A stretch of DNA of 64,000 nt from Burkholderiaceae bacterium (GCA_024235895.1 JACKLM010000004.1:620001-684000); one strand, 5' to 3'; shown: positions 10,021-19,900, counted from the stretch's first letter. The notes: generated by a model not told the origin, from the letters alone. Program-made: numbers and translations.

Positions 10021-10589
10021 TGAAGCTGACCCCGACCGAGCTGCCGGGCGTCGTCGTCGTCGAGCCCCAGGTCTTCGCCGACGACCGCGGCTGGTTCATG
10101 GAAAGCTTCAACGCGCCGCGCTTCGACGCCGCGCTGGCGGCCCTCGGCCTGCCGCCGCCCGGGCCCTTCGTGCAGGACAACCACTCGTGCAGCGCCGCCG
10201 GCGTGCTCAGGGGACTGCACTACCAGCTGCCGCCGCACGCCCAGGGCAAGCTCGTGCGGGTGGTCGAGGGGGCCGTCTACGACGTTGCGGTCGACATCCG
10301 TCGCGGCTCACCCGGTTTCGGGCAATGGGTGGGCGTGGAACTGTCTGCCGAGAACCGGCGACAGGTCTGGATCCCGCCCGGCTTCGCGCACGGCTTCCTG
10401 GCGCTGGCCGACGACACGCACTTCCTCTACAAGACGACCGACGTCTACGCGCGCGAGTGCGAGCGTGCGATCCGCTGGGACGACCCGGCGATCGCCATCG
10501 CGTGGCCGCTGCCGGGGCGGCTGGCACCGCGGGTGGCGGACAAGGACGCGGCGGCGCCTGGCCTGGACCAGTCCGAGACGTTCCCGTAG
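10020..10589 (+). CDS. rfbC: dTDP-4-dehydrorhamnose 3,5-epimerase
   Basis: A 189-residue cupin epimerase acting between RfbB and RfbD. The family motifs FVQDNHSCS, LRGLHYQ (catalytic His), GKLVRVVEG, VDIRRGSP, PPGFAHGF and the C-terminal IRWDDPAIAIAWP are all present. The start codon shares a base with the rfbA stop (TGATG). It is the last gene of this sugar block; 75 bases separate it from the convergent crp/fnr gene. Confidence 0.95.
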   Translation: MKLTPTELPGVVVVEPQVFADDRGWFMESFNAPRFDAALAALGLPPPGPFVQDNHSCSAAGVLRGLHYQLPPHAQGKLVRVVEGAVYDVAVDIRRGSPGFGQWVGVELSAENRRQVWIPPGFAHGFLALADDTHFLYKTTDVYARECERAIRWDDPAIAIAWPLPGRLAPRVADKDAAAPGLDQSETFP

Positions 10590-10664
10590 AGGCCGATTCG
10601 CCGGCGGGCACTCCGCGGTGCCGGGCCGGCGCCCCGTCTTGCGCCGTCCTGGTGGCAGCGGCCG

Positions 10665-11363
10665 CTATCGCGTCGGCCCGAAGCTCCCGTCCACCGCCTG
10701 CCGCAGCAGCTCCGGCCGCAGCACGATCAGGTCGTGTCCCTCGCGCGCGACCACCTGCAGTCCGAGCAGGAACTGCAGCGTGCGGGTGACGGTCTCGCGG
10801 CTGGTATTGACCATGATCGCGATCTCCTGGTGCGTCGGCGCCACGTGGACGCGAAGCCCGCCGTCGCTGCCCGCGGGCCGGGCCAGCGCGGCGAGCTGGG
10901 CGCATACGCGCTGAAACGAGCTCGGCAAGGCCAGCACCGCCTTGTGGGTGGCCGATCGGCGCAGCCGCTCGGCCAGACGCGCCGCCACCGCGGCGGCCCC
11001 GGCCGGGGTCGAGAACATCAGCTCGCGCGCGCGATCACGGTCCAGCATCGCCACCCTGGACGGCGCGACCGCGATCACATACTCCGGCGCCGGCTGGCCG
11101 TCGATCACCGACAGCTCGCCGAAAAAGTCACCCGCATCGACGAAGTCGGTGCCCACTTCCTTTCCATCGAGAGTGAAACTCACGGTCTGCAACCGGCCCT
11201 CGATGAGCAGCCCCAGCCCGCCGCCGGCGTCGCCGAGCTTGACGACGACCTCGCGCCGCTGAACGCGTCGCTCCGACAGGGTCCGGCTCAGCTCCTCCAG
11301 GCGCGGCGCCGGCAACTGGTCGAGGAGCTTCAACCCCTGCAGGATGGGTATCGGGATGGGCAT
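10665..11363 (-). CDS. Crp/Fnr-family transcriptional regulator
   Basis: A 232-residue regulator with an N-terminal cyclic-nucleotide-binding beta-roll (about 15-125) and a C-terminal HTH_Crp domain. The recognition helix TSRETVTRTL keeps the R-E-x-x-x-R positions that E. coli CRP uses to read TGTGA. The phosphate-binding cassette after GELSVIDGQ lacks the Arg-Ser pair that holds cAMP, so canonical cAMP binding is doubtful. There are no Fnr-type cysteines for an Fe-S cluster. I chose ATG 11363 because the longer in-frame start (11456) adds a non-homologous leader and runs into the fecR promoter. It is divergent from the fecR operon with a CRP-like site between them. Confidence 0.85.
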   Translation of the reverse strand: MPIPIPILQGLKLLDQLPAPRLEELSRTLSERRVQRREVVVKLGDAGGGLGLLIEGRLQTVSFTLDGKEVGTDFVDAGDFFGELSVIDGQPAPEYVIAVAPSRVAMLDRDRARELMFSTPAGAAAVAARLAERLRRSATHKAVLALPSSFQRVCAQLAALARPAGSDGGLRVHVAPTHQEIAIMVNTSRETVTRTLQFLLGLQVVAREGHDLIVLRPELLRQAVDGSFGPTR

Positions 11364-11399
11364 CGAGGCAAGGGGCCGCCAGGCAGCATCCGCAGCGGG

Positions 11400-11415
11400 T
11401 GTGACGCACGGCACA
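11400..11415. promoter_or_regulatory. CRP-type operator between crp/fnr and fecR
   Basis: TGTGA-N6-GCACA, one base off the CRP consensus TGTGA-N6-TCACA. It lies 37 bases upstream of the regulator's ATG and about 40 bases upstream of a TATTCT -10 on the other strand, so it could control both directions. Confidence 0.55.
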
Positions 11416-11443
11416 ACGCTGGCCGCCGCGTTCGGGCAGGATG

Positions 11444-11449
11444 TATTCT
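11444..11449 (+). promoter_or_regulatory. Possible -10 element of the fecR operon
   Basis: TATTCT 68 bases before the FecR-protein ATG, downstream of the CRP-type operator. No clear -35 is visible, as is usual for an activator-dependent promoter. Confidence 0.35.
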
Positions 11450-11516
11450 GTCGCACCCCGGTTGGTCACCCTGCGCTCGTCGCCGCGGTGGCCGACGCCC
11501 TGCGAGGAGCACCACG

Positions 11517-12911
11517 ATGAATCCCTACCACGAGCCCTCCGCGTCCGGCGGCCGGTCGCCGGCGCGTCGCTCGCTGCGGGCGGCCCTGCTGGTCGCCTCG
11601 GCTGCCGCGCTCGCCGCGCCCGCGCATGCCGAGAAGGTCGCGCAGGTCAGCCTGCTGATCGGGGCGGCCGAGGTCGTCCACGCCGACGGCAGCCGCACCA
11701 CGCTCGCGCGCGGTACCCCGATCCGCGTCGGCGACCGCGTCGAGACCGGCTCCAACGGCCATGTGCACCTGCGCTTCGTCGACGACGGCGCCGTCAGCGT
11801 CCGGCCCGACAGCGTGCTCGAGGTGCAGGCCTATCGCTACGACGCGGCGCGCCCGGACGACAACGAAGTGCGGCTCAAGCTCGTCCGCGGGACCGGCCGC
11901 TCGCTGTCGGGCGGCGCCACCGAGGTCGACAAGACGCGCTTTCGCCTCAACACCCCGATCGCCGCCATCGGCGTGCGCGGGACCGACTTCGTGGTCCAGG
12001 CCACGCCCTCGGCCGTCCGGGCCACGGTCGCCGACGGCGCCATCGTCGTCACGCCTTACGGCGAGGCCTGCAGCGCCGGCGGCCTCGGGCCTTGCGAGGG
12101 GATGGACGCGCGCGAGCTGTCGTCCGCCATGGGCCGGGTGATGGCCGTCGTCCGGCCGGGCGACGAAGGCGCCCGTGTCGTCCGCGCGTCCGACCTGGCG
12201 ATCGTCCGGACCGCGTTCGCCGACGATGGCGACGCCAGCGGGCACGAACGCGGCGAGCAGGCACTGAACGGGGCGCGCGCCAGCGGCCTGCTCGCTGCCG
12301 AGCCCACCGCTGCGCAGCAGCAGCGCGGCAACGACCGCACGGCGGCCGAGATGCTGACGCTGGCCGCGGTCAACGTCCCCGACTTGAACCGGCCGACCGG
12401 CCTGTCGTCGCAACTCGTCTGGGGGCGCTGGGCGATCATGCCGGAGTTCAACGACAGGCTGACGATGCCGTTCGCGATCGCGCAGGTGAACCGGAACATC
12501 ACCGTCGCCGATGAACAGGCCGGGCTCTTCCGCAGCACGCCGGTCCAAGGCGGCGACATTTTCCAGCCTGTCGCGACCGGGCAGGTCGAGTTCCGGCTCA
12601 CGCGTGCCAGCGTGACCTACGAGTCGGCGGCCGGGCTCGAGGTGGCCAGCGTGCGAGGGGCCAACCTGACCGTGGACTTCGATCGGCGCAGCTTCGCGAC
12701 CGCGCTGGACCTGCGGGCGGCGTCCGGCGTGGAGGGCAGGCTCAGGATGGCCGGGGACCTGCGACGCGACGGCCTGTTCGCGATCCTCGACGAGACGCAG
12801 CGCATCGCCGGCGCGCTGTCCAGCGACGGCAAGGAGGCCGGCTACCTGTTCGCGACCGGTACCGCCGACTCGCTGTTCAGCGGTCGCACGCTGTGGGGCA
12901 CCGGCCCTTGA
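11517..12911 (+). CDS. FecR-domain periplasmic protein
   Basis: A 464-residue exported protein. The signal peptide (charged start, then LRAALLVASAAALAAPAHA) probably ends near residue 38. A FecR domain follows at about 60-165: ARGTPIRVGDRVETG, LRFVDDGAVSVRP and the hallmark TPIAAIGVRGTDF. In sigma-factor systems FecR domains relay surface signals, but this gene has no FecI sigma factor or TonB receptor nearby. It is followed by a CHASE2 cyclase-like protein and a TPR-barrel protein, so a periplasmic sensing role with CHASE2 is the best inference. The C-terminal half (from about 285) has no domain I recognise. Confidence 0.82.
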   Translation: MNPYHEPSASGGRSPARRSLRAALLVASAAALAAPAHAEKVAQVSLLIGAAEVVHADGSRTTLARGTPIRVGDRVETGSNGHVHLRFVDDGAVSVRPDSVLEVQAYRYDAARPDDNEVRLKLVRGTGRSLSGGATEVDKTRFRLNTPIAAIGVRGTDFVVQATPSAVRATVADGAIVVTPYGEACSAGGLGPCEGMDARELSSAMGRVMAVVRPGDEGARVVRASDLAIVRTAFADDGDASGHERGEQALNGARASGLLAAEPTAAQQQRGNDRTAAEMLTLAAVNVPDLNRPTGLSSQLVWGRWAIMPEFNDRLTMPFAIAQVNRNITVADEQAGLFRSTPVQGGDIFQPVATGQVEFRLTRASVTYESAAGLEVASVRGANLTVDFDRRSFATALDLRAASGVEGRLRMAGDLRRDGLFAILDETQRIAGALSSDGKEAGYLFATGTADSLFSGRTLWGTGP

Positions 12912-12976
12912 CGGGTCGGGTGGCGCACCGGGCCCGGGCGGCGGTGGCGGCCTTTCCGGGGCGCGGGGGCTAGGGC

Positions 12977-15091
12977 ATGCGTTTCTGGCATCGCCATCCC
13001 TGGCCGCTGCGGGTGCTCGCGCTGGCGCTGGCTGCGCTGGCGGCGACGCTGCCCGGCCTGCTGTGGCCAGCTGCGGTGGCCGCGCTGGAGGACCGCAGCG
13101 CCGACCTGTACTGGCGGCTCGCGGCGTCGGCCGCGGCCGAGCGCCGGATCGTCGTCGTCGATATCGACGAGCGCAGCCTGCGCGAGGTCGGGCCCTGGCC
13201 CTGGCCGCGCGAGACCCTGGCCGACCTTGTCGAGCGCATCGCCGACGCCGGTCCCGGGGTGCAGGTCGTCGACATCGTCCTGGCCGAGCCGCGGCCGGGC
13301 GACGACAGGCTGGGTCTGGCCGTCGAGCGCGCGCGGCCGGTGCTGGCGCAGCTGTTCTCGCTCGACCCCGACGTCGCGCCGGAGGTCGGCACCGTCGTCG
13401 GGGGCCGGGCCCCATGCGATGCCACGGCCGCGCCGAGCTTCGGCCATTACGGGCTGGCGCCGGCGCTGGCGGGGGTGCAACCGGCCGCCGGCCACATCGC
13501 GCCGCGCGTCGACGCCGACGGCGTCATCCGACACCTGCCCGCGCGCGTGTGCCATGCGGGACGCGCGCATCCGACGCTGGCGCTGGCGGCGCTGCAGCAG
13601 CTCGCCGCCGGGCCCGGCGGCGCGCGCGCGGCAGCTGCGGGCGGCGACACGGCCGCGGGCTGGGAACTCGCCCCTCGCAGCGGGGAGGCGCGCTGGTGGG
13701 GCCCGCCGGTCAGCCTGCGCGCACGGGCGCTGCCCGGGGTCGAGGTGCCGCTGGACGCGCGCGGCCTGATGCGCGTGCCGTACCGGCTGGCGCGCGAGGC
13801 CTTCGTCTCGCTGTCGGCCGCCGACGTCCTGCTGCGGCCGGAATCGTTGCAGCCCGCGCTCGCCGGGGCCGTCGTCCTGGTCGGCTCGACCGCGTTCGGC
13901 ATGGCCGACACCGTGGCCACGCCGCTGGGCGCAGTCGCGTCGGGGCTCGAGGTCCATGTCCAGGCCATGTCCGCCCTGCTCGACGATGCCGTGCCCTACA
14001 CCCCGGCGGCCTGGCCGTGGATGCAGGCCGCGCTGCTGGTCGTCATCGCAGGGCTGCTGGGGTTTGCCGGGTCGGCGGTCCTGGGCACACCCGCCAAGCG
14101 GCTCCCGCTGCTCGGCATCGCGCTGGCGGTCGTCACCCTCGGCGGGGCGGTCGTCGCCCTGCACGTGGGGTCGCTGTGGCTGCCGTGGCTGACCATCGTG
14201 GCCTTCAGCATCCTCGGCGCGATGTCGCTGGCGACCGCCGAGCATGCGCTGGCACGCGCGCAGCGCGAGCGGCTGTCTGCGCACCTGGGCGCCTACCTGC
14301 CGGCGCCGGTGGCCGAGCGGCTGATGGCGTCGGAGCCCAGCGGCGAGCCCCAGTTCGAGCCGCGCGAGGTCAGCGTCCTGGCGGCGGCGGTGCGCAACTT
14401 CCCGGCGCTGGCCGCCGAGGCGCCGGCGCAGGAGCTGGCCGCGCTGCTGCACGCCTACGCCTGCCTCGCGGTGGAGGTGGTCGAGCGCCACGGCGGCGTC
14501 GTCGAGCATGTCGTCGGCGACGCGGTCACCGCGGTGTGGAACGGCGCCGGGGATTGCCCCGACCATGCCCGCCGCGCGGCCGATGCCGCGCGCGAACTGG
14601 TCCGGGCGACGGGCGTCCTGTTCGCAAGCCGGCGGCCGGTGTCCGAGCAGGGTCGCCTCCAGCCGCTGGCGCTGGGGGTCGGGCTCGAGTCCGGGGGGGT
14701 CGTCATCGGGACCTACGGCCCGGCGCGGCGGCGCGCGCATGCGGCACTGGGCGAGGCGGTCAGCCTGGCGCAGCGGCTGCAGCAGCTGACCGCCGATCTG
14801 GCGCTGCCCATCCTCGTCGGCCCCCGGCTGGCGGCACAGCTTCCGCGCACCGCGCTGGACCCGGTGGGCGAATACCTGCTCGAGGGGGTCGAGCGCGACG
14901 TCAGCGTCTCGGCGCTGGCCGGCTGGGCCGAACTGGTCGATGTCGACCCCGCCTGGGCCGCCAGCGCGACCGCCACCGGCGACGCGACGGTGCCGCCAGG
15001 CGCGGGCCACCGGCCCGCGCACGCGGGTCCGCCGGCCGGCGCTGCGCGATCGCTGGCCGTCGCCGCCCCCGGAGGACGCTGGCGAGCGTGA
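12977..15091 (+). CDS. CHASE2-domain class III cyclase-like protein, probably catalytically degenerate
   Basis: A 704-residue inner-membrane protein: one N-terminal TM, a periplasmic CHASE2 domain (about 45-340, with RIVVVDIDERSL and VVLVGSTAFGMAD), three TM segments near 345-425, then a class III nucleotidyl cyclase domain (about 460-650). Key residues are altered. The first metal Asp (normally FADIRGF) is Ala471 in LAAAVRNF. The purine-selecting Lys before the second Asp is His. The catalytic Asn near the end is Ser596, although Arg600 and Asp515 remain. It may therefore be a signalling pseudoenzyme. The 3' end overlaps the barrel gene (GTGA). Confidence 0.85.
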   Translation: MRFWHRHPWPLRVLALALAALAATLPGLLWPAAVAALEDRSADLYWRLAASAAAERRIVVVDIDERSLREVGPWPWPRETLADLVERIADAGPGVQVVDIVLAEPRPGDDRLGLAVERARPVLAQLFSLDPDVAPEVGTVVGGRAPCDATAAPSFGHYGLAPALAGVQPAAGHIAPRVDADGVIRHLPARVCHAGRAHPTLALAALQQLAAGPGGARAAAAGGDTAAGWELAPRSGEARWWGPPVSLRARALPGVEVPLDARGLMRVPYRLAREAFVSLSAADVLLRPESLQPALAGAVVLVGSTAFGMADTVATPLGAVASGLEVHVQAMSALLDDAVPYTPAAWPWMQAALLVVIAGLLGFAGSAVLGTPAKRLPLLGIALAVVTLGGAVVALHVGSLWLPWLTIVAFSILGAMSLATAEHALARAQRERLSAHLGAYLPAPVAERLMASEPSGEPQFEPREVSVLAAAVRNFPALAAEAPAQELAALLHAYACLAVEVVERHGGVVEHVVGDAVTAVWNGAGDCPDHARRAADAARELVRATGVLFASRRPVSEQGRLQPLALGVGLESGGVVIGTYGPARRRAHAALGEAVSLAQRLQQLTADLALPILVGPRLAAQLPRTALDPVGEYLLEGVERDVSVSALAGWAELVDVDPAWAASATATGDATVPPGAGHRPAHAGPPAGAARSLAVAAPGGRWRA

Positions 15092-16548
15092 CTTCCGGGC
15101 AGCGAGCGGCCGGCCGACGTCGGCGCGGCCGGGCCGCGATGCTGCGGCTCGCCATCACGATGGCCGTTCTGGCTGCCTGTGCCGGCGGCCGCGCGGCCAC
15201 GCCGGCGCCCGCCGCAGCGCCTGCCCCCGCCCGTCCGCCCTCAGCCGATGCCGCCTGCCAGGCGGTCGTCCCGGCTGCCTGGCCGGTCACCGACCGCCAG
15301 CGGCGCGACCTGATCGCGCGCATGGCCACGCTGCGCCCGGCCTGCCTGGGCGACGCATTCTTCCTCGCGGTCTACGGCGCGCTGTTGCTCGAGGACGGGG
15401 ACGCGGAGCAGGCCATCCTGTGGCTCGAGCGCTCGCTGCTGCTGGAGCCCGACAACCTGGGCGCGCAGGCCGACTTCGCGATCGCGCTGGCGGTGGCCGG
15501 CGACCCCGGCCCGGTGCGCGCGCTCGCGGCGGCATGGCGGCTGCGCGCCGACCTCCCGGCCGCGCTGCAGGCGCGGCTGGCGGCGGCCGCCGACCCGTCG
15601 AGCCGCTATGCGCTGCCGGCCGTCCGGCTGGGCGTGCTGGCCGCCGCCCGTTCGCGTTCGGCGATGCAGGGAGAGGTCTCCGTGCTCGCGGGCTACGAGA
15701 GCAATTTCGAGCGCTCGCCGCGGCTGAGCGAGCTGACGATTACCGTCCCCGGCGGCACGATCGTGCTGCCGGTCGAGGGCCGGCCGCGCAGCGGGCTGGC
15801 GATGCTGGCCAACGTGTCGGCCCAGTGGGCCTACGCGCCGAGCGCGCCGTGGATCGTGCGCCTGGGCGCCAGCGCGTCGGCGCGCGTGTCGCGCGCGCAC
15901 CCGCAGACCGACTGGCGGCACCGGGAGCTGGCCGGCAGCGTCCACCATGGGCGCGGCCGCTGGCACGCGCAGCTCGACGCCAGCGCGGGCTGGGTCAGCG
16001 GGCCGCTGGGCGAGCCTTTCAGGCAGGCTCGCGTGGCCCTGGCGGCTGGCGCTGCGGTCGGCGGCTGCCGGCTGCGGGCCGGCGGCGAGACCGACCGCCG
16101 CGAGCACCGCGACAGCCGCGCGCTCGACGCCCGCTACCACGGCGGCATCGTCGGCCTGCAGTGCGCGGTCGGCGCGTCGGACTGGAGCCTCGCGATGGCG
16201 CTGCGGCACGGCGACGACCTGCCCGACGACCCCGACCGCCCCGGCGGGCGCCAGCGCATCGACGGCGCCGGCGTGCAACTGCGCGGGACGCTCGGTGCCG
16301 GCGTGCGCGTGGAGGCCGGGCTGCGCCACACGAGGATGCGCGACCGCAGCGGCTACAGCGAGTTGCTCGACGACGGCGCGATCCGGCACATGCGGCTGCG
16401 GCAATTGACGCTCCAAGCGGCGCTTCCTCTGCCGATCGAAGGGCTCGACCTGCTGCTGCAATGGCAGGCGGCGATCCAGCGCAGCAACCTGGCGCTGTTC
16501 GGCTACCGCGCGGAGATGGGGTACGCGGGGCTGCGCTACCTCTGGTAG
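15088..16548 (+). CDS. TPR plus outer-membrane beta-barrel protein (Slam-like architecture)
   Basis: A 486-residue protein with an N-terminal signal (LRLAITMAVLAACAGG), a short TPR-like helical region (about 60-180, with DAEQAILWLERSLLLEPDN) and a C-terminal beta-barrel of alternating aromatic strands ending in YLW, the usual BAM-recognised terminus. This resembles surface lipoprotein assembly modifier-type proteins, but transport of a specific partner is unproven. GTG 15088 overlaps the cyclase stop and has GGAGGA upstream; ATG 15139 would begin right at the signal peptide and is the alternative. It is the last gene of the fecR operon, immediately before the S-layer leader. Confidence 0.72.
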   Translation: MTSGQRAAGRRRRGRAAMLRLAITMAVLAACAGGRAATPAPAAAPAPARPPSADAACQAVVPAAWPVTDRQRRDLIARMATLRPACLGDAFFLAVYGALLLEDGDAEQAILWLERSLLLEPDNLGAQADFAIALAVAGDPGPVRALAAAWRLRADLPAALQARLAAAADPSSRYALPAVRLGVLAAARSRSAMQGEVSVLAGYESNFERSPRLSELTITVPGGTIVLPVEGRPRSGLAMLANVSAQWAYAPSAPWIVRLGASASARVSRAHPQTDWRHRELAGSVHHGRGRWHAQLDASAGWVSGPLGEPFRQARVALAAGAAVGGCRLRAGGETDRREHRDSRALDARYHGGIVGLQCAVGASDWSLAMALRHGDDLPDDPDRPGGRQRIDGAGVQLRGTLGAGVRVEAGLRHTRMRDRSGYSELLDDGAIRHMRLRQLTLQAALPLPIEGLDLLLQWQAAIQRSNLALFGYRAEMGYAGLRYLW

Positions 16549-16977
16549 CCAGACCGCAGTCGACAGCGTCGCGGCCCGGCGCCCGTCGAGAATCCGAGGG
16601 AGAAACTGTTGTGGATGCGCAACGTTGGATCGGTATCATCCTGCGACCTGGAGGCACGGCGGCCCCGGCACACGCCAAGCGGGGTGTAATAATGAAAAAC
16701 CGCTTATCCCTGAGGTGCTTGCGGCCGATAGTTCAAGCCGCGGCGGGCGGTGCAGGCGCACCAGGGAGATCGCGGGAGAAGAAGCAGGCGCCGATGTGAC
16801 CGGCGTCACAACGGTGCCGCAGCGAAGCAGGGAAACTCGCCACCGCAGATTCAGGCAGTCCGTTCGCCTCAGCGCCAAGGATCTTGACGCTGAGTCGAGC
16901 GTCGGAGCGACCAACGCTCCCGCTCGGTTTCTTTGCAAGGAAACTGAACTTTCCGTCACACGATAGGAGCTTGCTCA
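16549..16977 (+). other. Long leader region of the S-layer-like gene
   Basis: These 429 bases hold no supported gene. They contain a perfect CRP-type palindrome (16795-16810), a TTGACG -35-like hexamer at 16884 without a clear -10, a 6-bp stem (GAGCGT/ACGCTC, 16896-16918), a small GGAAA/TTTCC stem (16939-16954) and a good ribosome-binding site (AGGAG at 16965-16969, 8 bases before ATG). No terminator for the upstream operon is visible. A long structured leader would suit a very abundant transcript. Confidence 0.5.
16795..16810. promoter_or_regulatory. Perfect CRP-type operator upstream of the S-layer-like gene
   Basis: TGTGACCGGCGTCACA is an exact TGTGA-N6-TCACA palindrome, complementary over all 16 bases. 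It lies about 175 bases upstream of the 16978 ATG. The regulator encoded at 10665-11363 has a CRP-like recognition helix; a housekeeping CRP elsewhere in the genome is the alternative ligand. Confidence 0.65.
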
Positions 16978-19900
16978 ATGGCATTCATCAACACCGTGGT
17001 CGGCCGCGCCGCCGCGTCCATCTGGGGCCTGAAACTCGGCAACGCGACAATGAACGCGGTGCTGGCTCAGGTCAACGCCCTCGGGGCGAACGACGCCGCG
17101 GTCGCCGCCGTCGTCAACAACGCCTTCAACAGCGTCTACGGCACGTACAGCAACGCCGACATGGCGGCCGCCTTCGTCAACAACCTGGGCCTGACCGGCG
17201 CGGCGCGTGACGACGGCATCGCCTACACCGTCGCCCAGCTCGACGCGGTCGCGGCGGATGCCCGCGGCGGCAAGCTGATGGAGATCGCCGACCTGTTCTC
17301 CGGCCTGGTCAACGATGCCGCCTACGGCAGCTTCGCGCGTGCGTTCAACGCCAAGGTCGACGCCGCCGTCAACTACTCCGGCCAGGCTGGCACCGTCGAC
17401 AGCCCGTTGGCCGGCTGGAACGGCAATGCCTGGTTCACGCTCAGCGGTCTGCAGGACTACGTCGTCGGGACCCCGGGTGACGACATCATCAATGCCTGGG
17501 AGTTCGACGGCGACGCCACGCTGCAAAGCGGCGACTTCGTCGACGGTGGCAACGGGTCCGACCTGCTGTACGCCGACCTGATCAACGACTTCGACGTCGT
17601 CACGCCGATCACCCGCAACGTCGAGAGCCTGGCTTTCCGTGTGCAGGACCATGGAGCCAACGACGGCGACAACAACGTCGAGGGCGAGGCGACGACCGTC
17701 GACGCCGAGCGAATCGACGGCGAGACCCGCTACGAGTCGAACAACAGCCGCGGTGACCTGATCATCGAGGACGTCCGGATCGCGTCCAGCCAGATCACCA
17801 AGGACATCACGATCGCGTTCGTCGAGTCCGACCCGGGCAACGTCGACTTCGGCGTCTACTTCGACCAGCACTCGCTGCGCGCCAGCAGTGCGGCCAGCGC
17901 GACGCTGACGCTCAAGGTCCTCGACCAGTTCGGCGTCCAGGGCATCGACCTGGACCCGGGCCAGGTGGCCGGGCCGCTGGTCAACAACCCCTACGACGGC
18001 GTGCGCTTCAACTACGCCGGCCGTGACGTGCAGCTTCGCGACCCGCGCTGGGACCTGCGTACCGCCGAGACCTACGCCGAACTGCTGGCGCTGATCCAGG
18101 CCGCGCTGGACAACGAGCCGATCACGAACGGTACGGGGGGCCTGCCGCGCGTCACCGCCGCGCTCGGCGCCGACTTCACGGTGACCGCCTCCAACGGCGT
18201 CGACGTGACCGGCACCTCGATCGTCCTGAGCGCCACCGGAACCGCCGTTTCGTTCGCGCCGGGCAGCTGGATCGCCTCCGGTGGCGTGCCGGCCGATTCG
18301 TCGATCTACACGGCCCAGGAGGTTGCCAGCGGCGTCAGCAACGACCTCATCACCAGCACCGTCATCCTGGACGACGTCGGCCGTGGCAGCAACGGCGGCG
18401 ACCTGGTCATCGGCGGCCTGTCGGTCGGCGAGACCTCGGGCTCCAAGGGCGTCGAGAAGTTCGACGTCACGGTCGAGCGCACCAGCCGCGTCCAGAACAT
18501 GACCTCGACCAACGACACGCTGATGGAGGTCGTGCTCAAGAACGGTCTGAGCAAGGGTGATGTCTCGGTGCTGGGCCAGACCTCGAACGGCTTCGCGGCC
18601 AACGACAACGTGCTGCCGGGCGAGAACGGCCCGGGCTTCACGCACCACGACGCCTACGGCTTCAACGATGTCCGCATGGTCGACGCCTCGGCAATGGACG
18701 GCAAGGTGACCTTCGACGCGCTGGTCACGCAGAACTCGTTCGCCAAGTACGTGCAAACGACCGACACGCAGCAGGATCCGGGCGGTGACAACACGTCGCC
18801 GGACGGTCAGCGCGTGCAACGCGCCGACTTCGAGTACACCGGCGGCTCGAACAACGACAGCATCACCGTCGACGTGCAGTCGGGCATCCTGTCCAGCCAC
18901 AGCACCGTGCTGGCGGGCCGCGAGGACGTGACCTTCAAGATCAATGGCGGCAACGGCAACGATGCGCTGAAGTTCCGCGTCATCGACAACGGCAACCTGG
19001 GCACGGTGGGCGACTGGTACAACATCCAGCACGTGCTGCGCAACGTGACGATCGACTCCGGCTCGGGCGACGACACCGTCCGCACGCCGGGTGCCGGTGA
19101 CGCGCGCATCTACCTGATGGACGGCAACGACACCGTCTACGTCGACAACATCGGCGCGGTGAACTACGTCGATGGCCTCGGGGCGATCAAGAACAACAAT
19201 GCCGACACCAACGTCGCCGACGGCGAGTTCGGCATGTTCGTATTCAACACCGCCGACCAGGCCGGTGCGCTCGCTGCCGCGCGCAACCGCAACGACCTGA
19301 TCAACGGCACGAATACGAACTTCAACGACCCGGGTACGCCTGGCATCGACAGCCTGTTCCGGGCGACGATCACGGTGACCTACCGTGGCCTGACCAGCAC
19401 CGCAGAGCTGCCTGCGAACGTCTACCGTCCGACGGCGCTGTACGTCAACCAGGCGATGAAGGCCGCGATCAACAACGATCCGGTCCTCAGCAAGCTGCTC
19501 GTCGCCCAGGATGGCCCGGGTTACACGCTGGTCGTCAAGTCGCTGATCGACGGTGTCGAGGCGCCCGCCAACCTGAACGTGACCGCAACCGCGTTCGACG
19601 TCAGCGTGCTGTCGGTCGCGCAGCTGGTCGACCTGGGTGGCGCGCTGGGCCTGACGCCGGCGGCTTCGACGGCGGTCAACATCCAGCCGCTGCTCAACTC
19701 CGGTGCCGCGTATTTCAACGGCCTCCCGGCCTACGACCCGGCGATGGCCAACGACGGCGTGGCGGATATCACGGGTGCGATCAGCGGCGCCATCAGCGAC
19801 AACACCGTCTATCCGGGTGCCGGGAACGACGTGATCGTGCTGGGCACGGGCGCGGCCAGCAACGACGTCGTCGTCTACAGCGGGACGTTCGGCAACGATA

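Noticed and set aside
11364..11456. Longer start (11456) for the Crp/Fnr regulator
   Set aside because: It adds 31 residues without homology and would put the coding region over the CRP-type operator and the fecR -10 box.
16884..16912. Sigma-70 promoter for the S-layer-like gene
   Set aside because: TTGACG is present, but the hexamer 17 bases later (GCGACC) is not a -10 box, so I do not place the promoter.
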